24,275 nt of DNA from CALJFL01 sp964590005 (GCA_964590005.1 CAZPVJ010000018.1:1-24275); one strand, 5' to 3'. Positions 7,727-16,647 are shown, counted from the first letter of the stretch. Made by a program: numbers and translations. Notes: generated by a model not told the origin, from the sequence alone.

Positions 7727-7826
7727 CCAGGCCGCTACCGGCTCAATGAGTCATCCTTTTGCCCGATAGTTTTAACTGCCCCATGGGCTATGCTTATCCC
7801 AGATTGGTTTGCTGGAGGTAGATCAG

Positions 7827-8618
7827 ATGTTTGGGGATATGACGGGTAAAGTCGCCATAGTGACGGGAGCCGGCCAGGGCATAGGCGAGGGTATTGCCAA
7901 AGTCTTCGCCCAACACGGGGCCAAGGTGGTCGTTGCCACACGCAGCAAGGGTAACGGGCAGGAGACGGTGGATGATATTGCCGCCGCCGGTGGTGACGCC
8001 ATGCTCGTGCAATGCGATATCGGGCAACACAGCGCGGTAGATGAGGTGGTGGCCCAGACTCTCGATCGTTACGGCCGCGTTGATATCGGCATCCATAATG
8101 CGGCTGTCTACCCGCTGCACAATATCGATGATCTGGCGGACGATATTCTCGACCAGACCCTGTCAGTGAATATGAAGGCAGCAGTTTGGCTGACCCAGGC
8201 CTGCGTGCCGCATTTTCGTCAGCAGGGTGGTGGCCGCATGATCTTTACCTCGTCAGTAACAGGCCCGCGTGTGGCTATGCCGGGCACCTCGCATTACGCC
8301 ATGTCCAAGGGTGGTATGAATGGCTTTATCCGCACAGCAGCCCTGGAGTATGCGCGCGATCACATCACCATCAACGGTGTAGAGCCCGGATACATACTGA
8401 CTGCTGCCATGTCGGAGCTGGGCGACGAGGAAGAGCTCAAGGCGATGGCCCAGTGTATCCCCCAGGGCCATCTCGGTGTGCCCGAGGACATTGCCTACAC
8501 CATGCTCTACCTTGCCTCTGACCAGGCCAGCTATGTCACCGGCCAAACCATCGTGGTGGATGGTGGTTCTACCTTGCCCGAAAGCCAGGTGGTGATGGAC
8601 GGCTTCTACGATGAATGA
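7827..8618 (+). CDS. SDR-family oxidoreductase
   Basis: A 263-residue classical short-chain dehydrogenase with TGAGQGIG (13-20), NAAV in place of the usual NNAG (91-94), Asn115, Ser143 and the YAMSK active site (Tyr157, Lys161). The tail VTGQTIVVDGGSTLPES is typical of the family. ATG 7827 is chosen because GGAGG (7814-7818) lies 8 bases upstream; a TTG at 7809 is in frame but unlikely. Its last 8 bases overlap the start of the class III PLP enzyme, so they form one operon with the kinase that follows. It probably oxidises an alcohol or reduces a carbonyl in the same pathway; the substrate is unknown. Confidence 0.92.
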   Translation: MFGDMTGKVAIVTGAGQGIGEGIAKVFAQHGAKVVVATRSKGNGQETVDDIAAAGGDAMLVQCDIGQHSAVDEVVAQTLDRYGRVDIGIHNAAVYPLHNIDDLADDILDQTLSVNMKAAVWLTQACVPHFRQQGGGRMIFTSSVTGPRVAMPGTSHYAMSKGGMNGFIRTAALEYARDHITINGVEPGYILTAAMSELGDEEELKAMAQCIPQGHLGVPEDIAYTMLYLASDQASYVTGQTIVVDGGSTLPESQVVMDGFYDE

Positions 8619-9894
8619 GGCACTGCTGCAACGCCGCTATCGTGTCATCGGTCACCATGCGCCACTGTTCTACCAGGAACCGCTGGAACTGGTGAGGGGT
8701 GAGGGCGTCTGGTTGTTCGATAAGGACGGCAAGCGCTACCTGGATGTTTACAACAATGTGCCGTCCTGTGGGCACTGCCATCCACATGTTGTCGAGGCGC
8801 TGGCGAACCAGGCGGCGACACTGAATATACACACGCGCTACCTGCACGAGAATGTGGTGACCTATCTCGAGAGACTCACGGCGCTGTTTGACGACAGCCT
8901 GTCGATGGGCATGCTGACCTGCACCGGCTCCGAGGCCAATGAACTGGCCCTGCGAATCGCCCGCCACGCCAGCGGTGGCCAGGGCATTATCGTCACCGCC
9001 GACGCTTATCACGGTAATACCGAGGCAGTGGGCGAGCTCGGCACTGGCTTTATGCCGGAAGCGGCAGCCACCCAGCGGGTGATTGGCGTACCCTCACCGG
9101 ACTCTTACCGCGGGCTACCCGGCGTTGCCCCCGACGCACTGGCAGCAGCCTATGTCGACCGGGTTCAGCAGGCGATAGATACCTTTGCCGCTCGCGGTAT
9201 CGGAACGGCCGGTATTCTCATTTGTCCCGAGTTTGCCAACGAAGGCCTGTTGCACGCACCCCAGGGTTTTGTTGAGGAGGCGATGGCGCGGGTTCGAGCC
9301 GCCGGGGGTCTGTACATAGCCGACGAAGTCCAGGGCGGATTCGGTCGCACAGGGGAGCACTGGTGGTCCCATCAGGCCTATGAAGCGGTGCCGGATATCG
9401 TGGTGATGGGCAAACCGATGGGCAATGGCCATCCGCTAGCCGGCATTGTCGCCAGTGCGGAGTTGGTGGAGAGCTTCAGCGAGTGGGCCATGTATTTTAA
9501 TACCTTTGCCGGCAACCCGGTCTCGAGTGCCGTTGGTATGGCAGTGCTCGATGTACTTGAAAATGAGGACCTGCTGGCCAACGCCGTCAGCACAGGTGCC
9601 TATGTGGCCAAGGGATTACGCGGACTGCAGGAGAAGTACGAACTGATCGGCGATGTGCGCCAGAAGGGTATGTTTTTTGGACTGGAGCTCGTTAGCGACC
9701 GGTCACAAAAGACGCCGGCAGGAGAGGCGGCCAATGCGTTGATTAACGCAATGTGCGAGCGGGGTGTGTTGATCAGCCGTATTGGCAAACATGGCAATGT
9801 CCTGAAGATGCGACCGCCCATGCCCTTTTTCCCGGAACACGCGGATATCCTGCTTTCGGCGCTCGATGAATGCCTGGCGGAGGTGCGGCTATGA
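8611..9894 (+). CDS. Class III PLP-dependent aminotransferase-fold enzyme, AGXT2L/phospho-lyase-like
   Basis: A 427-residue fold-type I PLP enzyme. PLP-site features are TGSEAN (105-110), AYHGN (132-136), ADEVQGGFGR (237-246, Asp238 pairs with the ring nitrogen) and Lys268 in VMGKPMGNG, the Schiff-base lysine. The N-terminal pattern FYQEPLELVRGEGVWLF, then YLDVYNNV and GHCHPHVVEA, plus TRYLHENVVTYLERL, resembles the AGXT2L1/AGXT2L2 subgroup, ethanolamine-phosphate and phosphohydroxylysine phospho-lyases, more than ordinary omega-transaminases (my recall of the family, not an alignment). Such enzymes release phosphate and ammonia from a phosphorylated amino alcohol to leave an aldehyde. Supporting context is the overlapping small-molecule kinase gene (ATGA, 9891-9894) and an aldehyde dehydrogenase downstream. 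A true transaminase remains possible. Confidence 0.86.
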   Translation: MNEALLQRRYRVIGHHAPLFYQEPLELVRGEGVWLFDKDGKRYLDVYNNVPSCGHCHPHVVEALANQAATLNIHTRYLHENVVTYLERLTALFDDSLSMGMLTCTGSEANELALRIARHASGGQGIIVTADAYHGNTEAVGELGTGFMPEAAATQRVIGVPSPDSYRGLPGVAPDALAAAYVDRVQQAIDTFAARGIGTAGILICPEFANEGLLHAPQGFVEEAMARVRAAGGLYIADEVQGGFGRTGEHWWSHQAYEAVPDIVVMGKPMGNGHPLAGIVASAELVESFSEWAMYFNTFAGNPVSSAVGMAVLDVLENEDLLANAVSTGAYVAKGLRGLQEKYELIGDVRQKGMFFGLELVSDRSQKTPAGEAANALINAMCERGVLISRIGKHGNVLKMRPPMPFFPEHADILLSALDECLAEVRL

Positions 9895-10919
9895 CGGCTG
9901 ATTTCTACCAGCTTGATGAGGCCGGGCAGGCCGAGGCCATGGCGGTTCTGGCTGAGGCGGCCTTGCACCACTGGGGTTTGCAGGGCAGTGAACTGTCGCT
10001 GATCAAGTACCGCGAAAATGGGGTATTCAGGGTCGATACCCCGCACGGGGAACGTTTTGCACTGCGTATTCATCGCTACGGTTATCACAGTGATGATGAA
10101 CTGCGTTCAGAGCTGCAGTGGCTGTCCGCGCTGGAGGCCGCTGGTATCTCGGTGCCGCAGATGATCCCGACAACCCAGGGAGCGTTGTTCGTGCCAGTAC
10201 AGGTGGACGTCGTGCCCGAGCCGCGGCAGGTTGATCTGATGGCGTGGTTAGAGGGCAATCAGCTGGGTTCAGTGGAGGACGGCCTGGCATCTGAGGACGC
10301 CATAGAGCAGACCTACCGCACCATTGGTGGCCTGGCAGCGCGGCTGCACAATCAGGCAACCAGCTGGGAGCAGCCCGCCGGCTTTACCCGCCACGCCTGG
10401 GACGTGGAGGGCCTGGTTGGTGAAAGGCCTTTCTGGGGACCTTTTTGGGAGCTGGAAGCCCTGGATGCAGACCAGCGTGCCTTGTTACTGGCGGCGCGGG
10501 ACCAGGTGCGCACAGACCTGACACGCTATGCCTCCAACCCCGACAATGCCCAACGCTACAGCATGATTCACGCGGATTTTGTGGTAGAGAACCTGTTGGT
10601 CGATGGTGACGTTGTGCGGTTGATTGATTTTGACGACGCCGGCTATGGCTGGCACCTCTTTGAATTGGCCACAGCCCTGCATTTCGAAATGGAAGAGGAC
10701 TTTTTCCCCGCCGCTTTCGCCGCGCTTATTGCCGGTTATCGAGAGCATCGCCCGCTGCCCGATGAGCAGGTAGAACAGATGCCGTTGTTTTTCCTGGCGC
10801 GCTCCTTCACCTACCTCGGCTGGGTACATACCCGTAGTGAAACCCAGACAGCCAAAGAGCTTACGCCTCTGTTGGTTGAAAAATGCTGCGGGCTGGCGAA
10901 GGCCTATCTTGAGCGCTGA
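9891..10919 (+). CDS. APH-family phosphotransferase (hydroxylysine kinase/homoserine kinase-like)
   Basis: A 342-residue kinase-like protein. The Brenner motif HADFVVEN (227-234: His227, catalytic Asp229, Asn234) and the metal-binding DFDD (246-249) are intact, and FALRIHRYGYHSDDE near 57-70 is the N-lobe segment seen in the choline/homoserine kinase-like group. The protein therefore probably transfers phosphate from ATP to a small alcohol. ATG 9891 is set by GGAGG (9879-9883) 7 bases upstream and by the 4-bp overlap with the PLP enzyme; a TTG start at 9870 would push it further into that gene. Pairing with an AGXT2L-like lyase mirrors the vertebrate hydroxylysine kinase plus phospho-lyase pathway and bacterial fusions of the two domains. 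The actual substrate is unknown. Confidence 0.87.
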   Translation: MTADFYQLDEAGQAEAMAVLAEAALHHWGLQGSELSLIKYRENGVFRVDTPHGERFALRIHRYGYHSDDELRSELQWLSALEAAGISVPQMIPTTQGALFVPVQVDVVPEPRQVDLMAWLEGNQLGSVEDGLASEDAIEQTYRTIGGLAARLHNQATSWEQPAGFTRHAWDVEGLVGERPFWGPFWELEALDADQRALLLAARDQVRTDLTRYASNPDNAQRYSMIHADFVVENLLVDGDVVRLIDFDDAGYGWHLFELATALHFEMEEDFFPAAFAALIAGYREHRPLPDEQVEQMPLFFLARSFTYLGWVHTRSETQTAKELTPLLVEKCCGLAKAYLER

Positions 10920-11004
10920 AACGGCGGTCTCGAAGTGCCTTTTTGTGAAATAGTTACACTCGGCCCTGCGCTACTGGTCAATTCGGGATTTCGCTGCCAT
11001 ACAA

Positions 11005-11026
11005 GTTTGGTCGAGCCAGGTTTGGT
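11005..11026 (+). promoter_or_regulatory. Direct repeat GTTTGGT x2 upstream of the TonB-dependent receptor gene
   Basis: The 183-bp gap before the receptor gene contains GTTTGGT at 11005-11011 and again at 11020-11026, 15 bp apart start to start, with a related GGTTGGG at 11032-11038. Spacing of about 1.5 helical turns and location 77-98 bp before the ATG would suit an activator site, but no clear -35/-10 pair is visible and short repeats arise by chance. Confidence 0.2.
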
Positions 11027-11102
11027 TAAATGGTTGGGATAACTAAAAGAGCACCCAGCCTGCATACCAAGAATCAAAGAAGCTACCTTGAGGGATACCA
11101 CC

Positions 11103-13529
11103 ATGTTTGAACTGAAGAAAATGACCGCCGCTGTCACCGCCGCTACCGCGCTTTCCGTGGGCGCGGGTCTGGCCCACTCGGCCGTACTTGAAGAGGTTGT
11201 GGTGACCGCGCAGAAACGCGAACAGAACCTGCAGGACGTTGGTATTTCCGTAACGGCCTACTCTGGCGACCAGATGAAGGCCCTGGGGGTGACTAACACG
11301 GTTGAGATCAGTGACCAGGTACCCAGCCTGTCGATGATCACGTTCTCCCCCAACCTGACCGTCTTTAATATCCGCGGTGTTTCCCAGAACAACTTCACCG
11401 ATAACCTGGAAGCGCCCGTAGCCGTCTATGTCGATGACGTATACATGGCGAGCATGAACGGCATCAATGCCCAGTTATTCGATATCAACCGGGTTGAGGT
11501 ACTCAGGGGTCCCCAGGGCACCCTGTTTGGTCGTAACGCGACCGGTGGCGTTATTCACTACCTGACTAATGGCGCCAACGACGATGAACTCAATGGTTAC
11601 ATCGAAGGCACCGTGGGCGATTACGATCGGCAGGAACTCGAGTTCGCCATCGGCGGCGCCTTCAGTGACAGCGTGCGTGCCCGTATTGCAGGCCGTACGG
11701 CGGAAATGGATGGTTATATGGAGTCTGAGAACTTCCCCGAGTTCGGTCCCGGTGGTAACCCCCCAGGACTGGAGGCCAGTGGTGTCGATCTCGGCGGTAC
11801 CGACGGCTACGCCCTGCGTGGTGAACTGCAGATAGACCTGAGCGACACGGCCCTGCTGACCCTGCAGTACAAGTATACCGAGGACGAGGACGTACCGACG
11901 GGCGGTTATAACTTCTTGCCCTACGGTGATGCGTCACAAGCGTACATTCCACCCGAGTTCCAGCAGTTTACCAATGACGTGATCCTGGAAGGCGGTGATC
12001 CCCCCGGTGGCTTGACCCTGGAGCAGTTCACCGCAGCGGTCTTCTTCTGCCCCAGCCAGCTCGATTGTTTCGCTCCGGTCGACGAGGCCGGTCGTACGAT
12101 TTTCGAAGGCGATCACCCGGAGCCCTTTGAGCACTACTCCGACTACGCCGGCTACATGGACCGTGAGACTGACAGCGCCACGGCCAAGCTGGACTGGGAA
12201 CTCAGCGATACCATGGACCTTGTTTCCATCACTAACTACTTTACCCTCGACAAGTTCTATACCGAGGACGGCGACGGTATCCCCGTGCCCATTATCGAAT
12301 TTACCACTGTTGCCGACTTCACCCAGTTCTCCCAGGAATTGCGACTGTCAGGTGAGTCCGATGGTTTCCGCTGGGTCGCCGGTGGTTACTACCTGGATAT
12401 GGAAACCGATGCCGAGGTGATCACCCGCGGAGCACCCGTCTCGGGCGTTGCTGTAGACCTTGGGTTTGATCCGTCCACGCTGACCAACCCCGGCGTGTTC
12501 CAGGACTACACCCTGGATTCAACCAACTGGTCCGTATTCGGACAGGGTGAATGGGACTTCACCGATCAGTTGACCTTCATTGTCGGCTTACGCTGGTCCC
12601 AAGACGACAAGGAAATGGATTTTAAAACCAGCTTTGCGGCGCCTGAGGAAGGCATACTCGTCCCCGACCTGTTTGACCTCAATGCTGCCGCGTCAGCTGC
12701 CGGCAGTGACAATGACGAGGTGGACTACGGCGACTGGGCGGGCCGCCTGCAACTGGACTGGCGCTTCAGTGATTACACGCTGGCCTATGCGTCTATCAAC
12801 CGCGGTATCAAGGGCGGGAACTTCGCTCCTTCGGCCAACGTCGGGCTGGATAACATTCGACACGATGAGGAAGTGCTGTACGCGTATGAGATCGGTGTAA
12901 AAACCGACTTTATGGACGGGCAGATGCGCTTCAATGGCGCGATCTTTTATTACGACTATGAAGACTACCAGGCATTTACCTTCTCTGATGGTACACCCAG
13001 CATCGCCAATGCCGATGCTGAAAACGTGGGTGCTGAGCTGGAGTTGATCTACACCCCGAACGAGCATTGGGATATTTCTCTGGGCGCGTCTTTCCAGGAC
13101 TCCGATGTCGACGGTGTCGAAACGCCGCAGCAGCAGGTGACGCCTGTGGGTTTCCCGGTGGATTGGCCAATCGATTTTCTCAACGGTAATGAGTTGCCCA
13201 ACACGCCTGACTACAGCATCAATTACCTGGTGCGGTACAACCTCGATATGCTCGGCGGCAATGTGGCCTTTCAGGTCGACGGCCTGTTCGTAGACGATCA
13301 GTACCTGGAGGTATCGAATGCCGCGGGTGCGCTGCAGGAATCCTATGACGTGCACAACGCGCGGATCAGTTGGTGGAGCTCCGAGGAGACTGTTCGCCTG
13401 AGCGCGTGGGTTAAGAACTTCACTGATGAGGAGTTCAAGAACTACGCCCTGGACCTGGGTATCCTCGGTGCGACGACCACCTATGCCCCGCCCATCACCT
13501 ATGGCGTGACCGCCGGCTACCACTTCTAG
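11103..13529 (+). CDS. TonB-dependent outer-membrane receptor
   Basis: An 808-residue outer-membrane receptor. It starts with a signal peptide (lysines at 5-6, hydrophobic to about 27, likely cleavage near AHS-A), followed by a TonB box and plug start LEEVVVTAQKREQNLQDV. The plug motif RVEVLRGPQGTLFGRNATGG is present and the protein ends in a Phe after aromatic beta-strand residues (YGVTAGYHF), as expected for a 22-strand barrel inserted by BAM. It imports a ligand too large or scarce for porins, using energy from TonB-ExbBD. ATG 11103 is chosen over a TTG at 11088 because the signal peptide then begins correctly. Nine bases separate its stop from the aldehyde dehydrogenase start, so they are co-transcribed. 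It resembles the broad catabolic receptor group of marine and sphingomonad-like bacteria rather than a clear siderophore receptor. Confidence 0.94.
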   Translation: MFELKKMTAAVTAATALSVGAGLAHSAVLEEVVVTAQKREQNLQDVGISVTAYSGDQMKALGVTNTVEISDQVPSLSMITFSPNLTVFNIRGVSQNNFTDNLEAPVAVYVDDVYMASMNGINAQLFDINRVEVLRGPQGTLFGRNATGGVIHYLTNGANDDELNGYIEGTVGDYDRQELEFAIGGAFSDSVRARIAGRTAEMDGYMESENFPEFGPGGNPPGLEASGVDLGGTDGYALRGELQIDLSDTALLTLQYKYTEDEDVPTGGYNFLPYGDASQAYIPPEFQQFTNDVILEGGDPPGGLTLEQFTAAVFFCPSQLDCFAPVDEAGRTIFEGDHPEPFEHYSDYAGYMDRETDSATAKLDWELSDTMDLVSITNYFTLDKFYTEDGDGIPVPIIEFTTVADFTQFSQELRLSGESDGFRWVAGGYYLDMETDAEVITRGAPVSGVAVDLGFDPSTLTNPGVFQDYTLDSTNWSVFGQGEWDFTDQLTFIVGLRWSQDDKEMDFKTSFAAPEEGILVPDLFDLNAAASAAGSDNDEVDYGDWAGRLQLDWRFSDYTLAYASINRGIKGGNFAPSANVGLDNIRHDEEVLYAYEIGVKTDFMDGQMRFNGAIFYYDYEDYQAFTFSDGTPSIANADAENVGAELELIYTPNEHWDISLGASFQDSDVDGVETPQQQVTPVGFPVDWPIDFLNGNELPNTPDYSINYLVRYNLDMLGGNVAFQVDGLFVDDQYLEVSNAAGALQESYDVHNARISWWSSEETVRLSAWVKNFTDEEFKNYALDLGILGATTTYAPPITYGVTAGYHF

Positions 13530-13538
13530 GAGGTCGTT

Positions 13539-14963
13539 ATGTTGGAGTGCCAGATGATTATCAATGGCCAGCCGGTCAGTGCTGACCAGACCTTCGAGGT
13601 CATTAACCCGGCAACGGGGGAGCCCTTCGCCAGTGTGCAGCAGGGCAATGCCGGCCACGTGGATCAGGCGGTAGCTGCGGCTCGCGCGGCCTTCCCGGCC
13701 TGGAGTGCGATGGATGATGCTGAACGCGTGGAGATGCTGCGTTCACTGACTCCCGCACTCGAGGCGCGGATGCCTGAATTCATGGAGCTGGTAACCCGCG
13801 AGTCGGGCAAGCCCATGGGTGGCTTGAACGGCCTGGGCTCGGGGATGGAAGTGGGGGGCGCGATGGCCTGGATCATGGCCACCGCGGATCTGGAGATCGC
13901 CACGGATGTCCTTCAGGACGATGATGAGGCGCGCATTGAAGTGCGCCGCCGGCCACTGGGTGTCGTCGGGTCGATCACGCCGTGGAACTGGCCGTTAATG
14001 ATTTCCATCTGGCATATCCTGCCAGCCCTGCGGGCGGGCAACACCGTGGTGATCAAACCCTCGGAATACACCCCGGTTGCTGTCAGCAAGTTTGTTGAGC
14101 TGGCCAACGAAATCCTGCCTCCCGGTGTCCTCAATGTGGTAACCGGCGGTGGCGACGTAGGCGCGGCCATCAGCAGCCACGACGATATCGACAAGGTCGT
14201 GTTCACCGGTTCGACCCGCACCGGTCGCAGGATAATGGAGAGCGCGGCAGGTAACCTCAAGCGCCTGACCCTGGAGCTGGGTGGTAATGACGCAGGTATT
14301 CTTCTGCCTGACGTCGATGTAGAGGCAATAGCCGACAAGTTGTTTACCGCCTGTTTCCACAATAATGGCCAGACCTGCGCAGCGCTGAAGCGTTTATACG
14401 TACCGGAGGAAATCTACGACGAGGTTGCCGAGGCAATTGCCAAGCGCGCTCGCGAAGTCGTGGTTGGTGATGGCATGGACGAAGCGACGCAACTGGGTCC
14501 GGTACAGAACCAGGCGCAACTGAACATTGTTCGCTCACTGGCAGAAGACGCTCGCAAAAACGGGGGCACCTTCCTGACCGGTGGCCAGGCCCGGGAGGGT
14601 GCCGGCTACTTCTTTGAGCCCACTGTAGTTACGGGCCTCACCGATGGCAGCCGCCTGGTGGACGAGGAGCCGTTTGGGCCTATTGTGCCCATCATCAAGT
14701 ACTCGGATATTGAGGACGTAATCGCTCGGGCCAACAACAGTGAGAGTGGTCTGGGCGGTTCCATCTGGTCCAGCGATCCCGAGAAGGCCGCGGCGCTGGC
14801 CTCACGGCTGGAATGTGGCACGGTCTGGATCAATGATCATGCCGTACTGCATCCTCACACGCCCTTCGGCGGGATCAAGCAGTCCGGCTTCGGGGTTGAG
14901 TTTGGTGACTATGGCCTGGAGGAATTCTCTGCGTTGCAGACCGTCAAGGTCATGAAGGGCTGA
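13539..14963 (+). CDS. NAD(P)-dependent aldehyde dehydrogenase
   Basis: A 474-residue aldehyde dehydrogenase, normal length for the superfamily. The oxyanion Asn150 (TPWNWP), the cofactor-binding KPSEYTP (173-179) and FTGSTRTGR (222-230), the general-base Glu246 (LELGG) and the catalytic Cys280 (GQTCAA) are all present, so it should be active in oxidising an aldehyde to the acid. A strong ribosome site AGGAGG (13528-13533) overlaps the receptor stop codon and is 5 bases from the ATG. It lies between the receptor and the sulfatase in one run. In context it could oxidise the aldehyde expected from the phospho-lyase-like enzyme upstream (inference). The precise aldehyde cannot be named. Confidence 0.93.
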   Translation: MLECQMIINGQPVSADQTFEVINPATGEPFASVQQGNAGHVDQAVAAARAAFPAWSAMDDAERVEMLRSLTPALEARMPEFMELVTRESGKPMGGLNGLGSGMEVGGAMAWIMATADLEIATDVLQDDDEARIEVRRRPLGVVGSITPWNWPLMISIWHILPALRAGNTVVIKPSEYTPVAVSKFVELANEILPPGVLNVVTGGGDVGAAISSHDDIDKVVFTGSTRTGRRIMESAAGNLKRLTLELGGNDAGILLPDVDVEAIADKLFTACFHNNGQTCAALKRLYVPEEIYDEVAEAIAKRAREVVVGDGMDEATQLGPVQNQAQLNIVRSLAEDARKNGGTFLTGGQAREGAGYFFEPTVVTGLTDGSRLVDEEPFGPIVPIIKYSDIEDVIARANNSESGLGGSIWSSDPEKAAALASRLECGTVWINDHAVLHPHTPFGGIKQSGFGVEFGDYGLEEFSALQTVKVMKG

Positions 14964-14975
14964 GCCTCGGCCCCG

Positions 14976-16634
14976 ATGGACAGCCATCTGGGCAAGCTAC
15001 TGATAACCCTGTTGCTGCTGTTCCCGGCAATGGGGTCAGCGGCATCGCGCCCCAATATCCTGTTGATCGTCACCGACGATATGGGGTACACCGACCTGGG
15101 CAGCTTCGGCGGTGAAATTGCCACGCCCAATCTCGACCGGCTGGCGATGGAAGGTGTGCGCTTCAGCAGTTTTATCGTGCACCCCGCCTGCTCCCCGACG
15201 CGCGCTACGCTCTACACCGGCGTCGATCCACATTTGGCGGGTGTTGGGAATATGTACGAGGAGCTGTCGCCCAACCAGAAGGGACAGCCTGGCTACGAGG
15301 GCCACCTCAACGAGCGGGTTGTTTCGGTAGCCACCCTGTTGCGAGATGGCGGTTACCGCACCTACCTGTCAGGCAAATGGCACCTGGCCAACTCGCCGGA
15401 ACAGGGGCCAGCCAGCCAGGGCTTTCAGCGTTCGTTTGCGCTTAACAGTGGCGGCGCCAGCCACTTTGCCGACATGTTGCCGGCCTATCATCCAGACCCC
15501 AAGGCTAAGGCCTCCTACACCGAGGACGACCGTCCGCTGAGCAGCTTGCCTGCTGACTTCGAGTATTCTTCACAGTATTACGTGGACCGACTCCTGGGCT
15601 ACCTGCGCGAGGGCGATTCGCAGCAACCTTTCTTTGCTGTACTGTCATTCACTGCGCCGCACTGGCCGTTGCAGGCACCCGATGCGGCGATCGCACGATA
15701 CAAGGGCCGCTACGACAGTGGTTACGACGTGCTCTATCAACAGCGCCGCCAGCGGGTCGCAGAGCTTGGCCTGATTCCATCGGCAGCAGAGCCGCCACGT
15801 CCGCCGAAAGCGGTGCCCTGGGATAGCCTGACCCCTGCGCAACAGCGGGAACAGTCACGGAGCATGGAAGTCTATGCGGCCATGATCGACGAGATGGACG
15901 TGCACAGCGGCAGACTGATTGATTACCTGCGCGAGTCGGGACAACTGGATAATACCCTGGTGCTGTTCATATCGGATAACGGACCCGAGGGGCACGACCT
16001 GGATGAGACCTGGTCCCCGAAGATGTTTCCAGCGATCCGCAAAGTGATCGACGAGCGTTACGATTTTAGTCTGGAAAATATCGGTCGGCCCAACTCCTAC
16101 GCTTTTTACGGCGCCGGCTGGGCCATGGCCGGTTCAGCCGGGCTGCGCATGTATAAAGCCTTTCCCAGCGAAGGTGGTACCCGGGTAACGGCTTTTGCGC
16201 ATTTTCCGGCAGGTTTTGAGGGCGGCTATATTCACCACGACATGGTGCCCCTGCGAGACGTGGTGCCCACGTTACTGGATGTGGCCGGCGTGGCGCATCC
16301 CGGCGAGCGTTACAAAGACCGTGACATCTATCCCCTGCAGGGGCGGTCCCTGCTCCCCGGTCTCGCGGGTAAGGCGGTGGAGGTAGAGCCAAAGCCGCTG
16401 GGAACCGAGCTGTTTGGTAAATACTCGCTGCGGCATGGTGAATGGAAGTTGCTGGTGATGCCGCCACCCTATGCGTCAGGTAAGGCCGAACTCTACAACA
16501 TCGCCCGCGACCCCGGTGAGTCAGATAACCTGGCGACCTCGGAACCCGAGCGATTGGCAGCAATGTTAAGCTTATGGAACGAGTACGTCGCCGCCAACGG
16601 CGTCATCCTGCCCGACTGGGTCAGCGGTTACTGA
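14976..16634 (+). CDS. Exported sulfatase (arylsulfatase family)
   Basis: A 552-residue sulfatase with a signal peptide (residues 1-23, hydrophobic LLITLLLLFPAMG, cleavage near GSA-A), so it acts in the periplasm or outside. The metal site starts with TDDMG (33-37). The CSPTR motif (72-76) carries the Cys that must be converted to formylglycine by a separate maturation enzyme not in this window. SGKWH and the metal-binding ISDNGPEG follow in the usual order, and a C-terminal YNIARDPGESDNLA segment is typical of arylsulfatases. No strong ribosome site precedes ATG 14976; the gene follows the aldehyde dehydrogenase by 12 bp and is probably coupled to it. It converges with paaE with 13 bp between the stop codons. 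It would remove sulfate from an ester, perhaps at uptake by the receptor. Confidence 0.93.
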   Translation: MDSHLGKLLITLLLLFPAMGSAASRPNILLIVTDDMGYTDLGSFGGEIATPNLDRLAMEGVRFSSFIVHPACSPTRATLYTGVDPHLAGVGNMYEELSPNQKGQPGYEGHLNERVVSVATLLRDGGYRTYLSGKWHLANSPEQGPASQGFQRSFALNSGGASHFADMLPAYHPDPKAKASYTEDDRPLSSLPADFEYSSQYYVDRLLGYLREGDSQQPFFAVLSFTAPHWPLQAPDAAIARYKGRYDSGYDVLYQQRRQRVAELGLIPSAAEPPRPPKAVPWDSLTPAQQREQSRSMEVYAAMIDEMDVHSGRLIDYLRESGQLDNTLVLFISDNGPEGHDLDETWSPKMFPAIRKVIDERYDFSLENIGRPNSYAFYGAGWAMAGSAGLRMYKAFPSEGGTRVTAFAHFPAGFEGGYIHHDMVPLRDVVPTLLDVAGVAHPGERYKDRDIYPLQGRSLLPGLAGKAVEVEPKPLGTELFGKYSLRHGEWKLLVMPPPYASGKAELYNIARDPGESDNLATSEPERLAAMLSLWNEYVAANGVILPDWVSGY

Positions 16635-16647
16635 GCTGGAGCTCGCC

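Noticed and set aside
7775..7782. CCCATGGG palindrome in the gap between the LuxR gene and the SDR gene
   Set aside because: Eight bases of perfect symmetry with no extended arms and no second copy near the MFS or receptor promoters; likely chance.
10923..10944. Possible terminator after the kinase gene: GGCG ... TGCC followed by five T
   Set aside because: The stem is only four pairs including a G-T pair with a nine-base loop, too weak to call an intrinsic terminator.
12693..13658. Long 321-codon open frame on the minus strand opposite the receptor gene
   Set aside because: It is antisense to a well-supported TonB-dependent receptor, has no recognisable domain, and such shadows are expected in GC-rich coding DNA.
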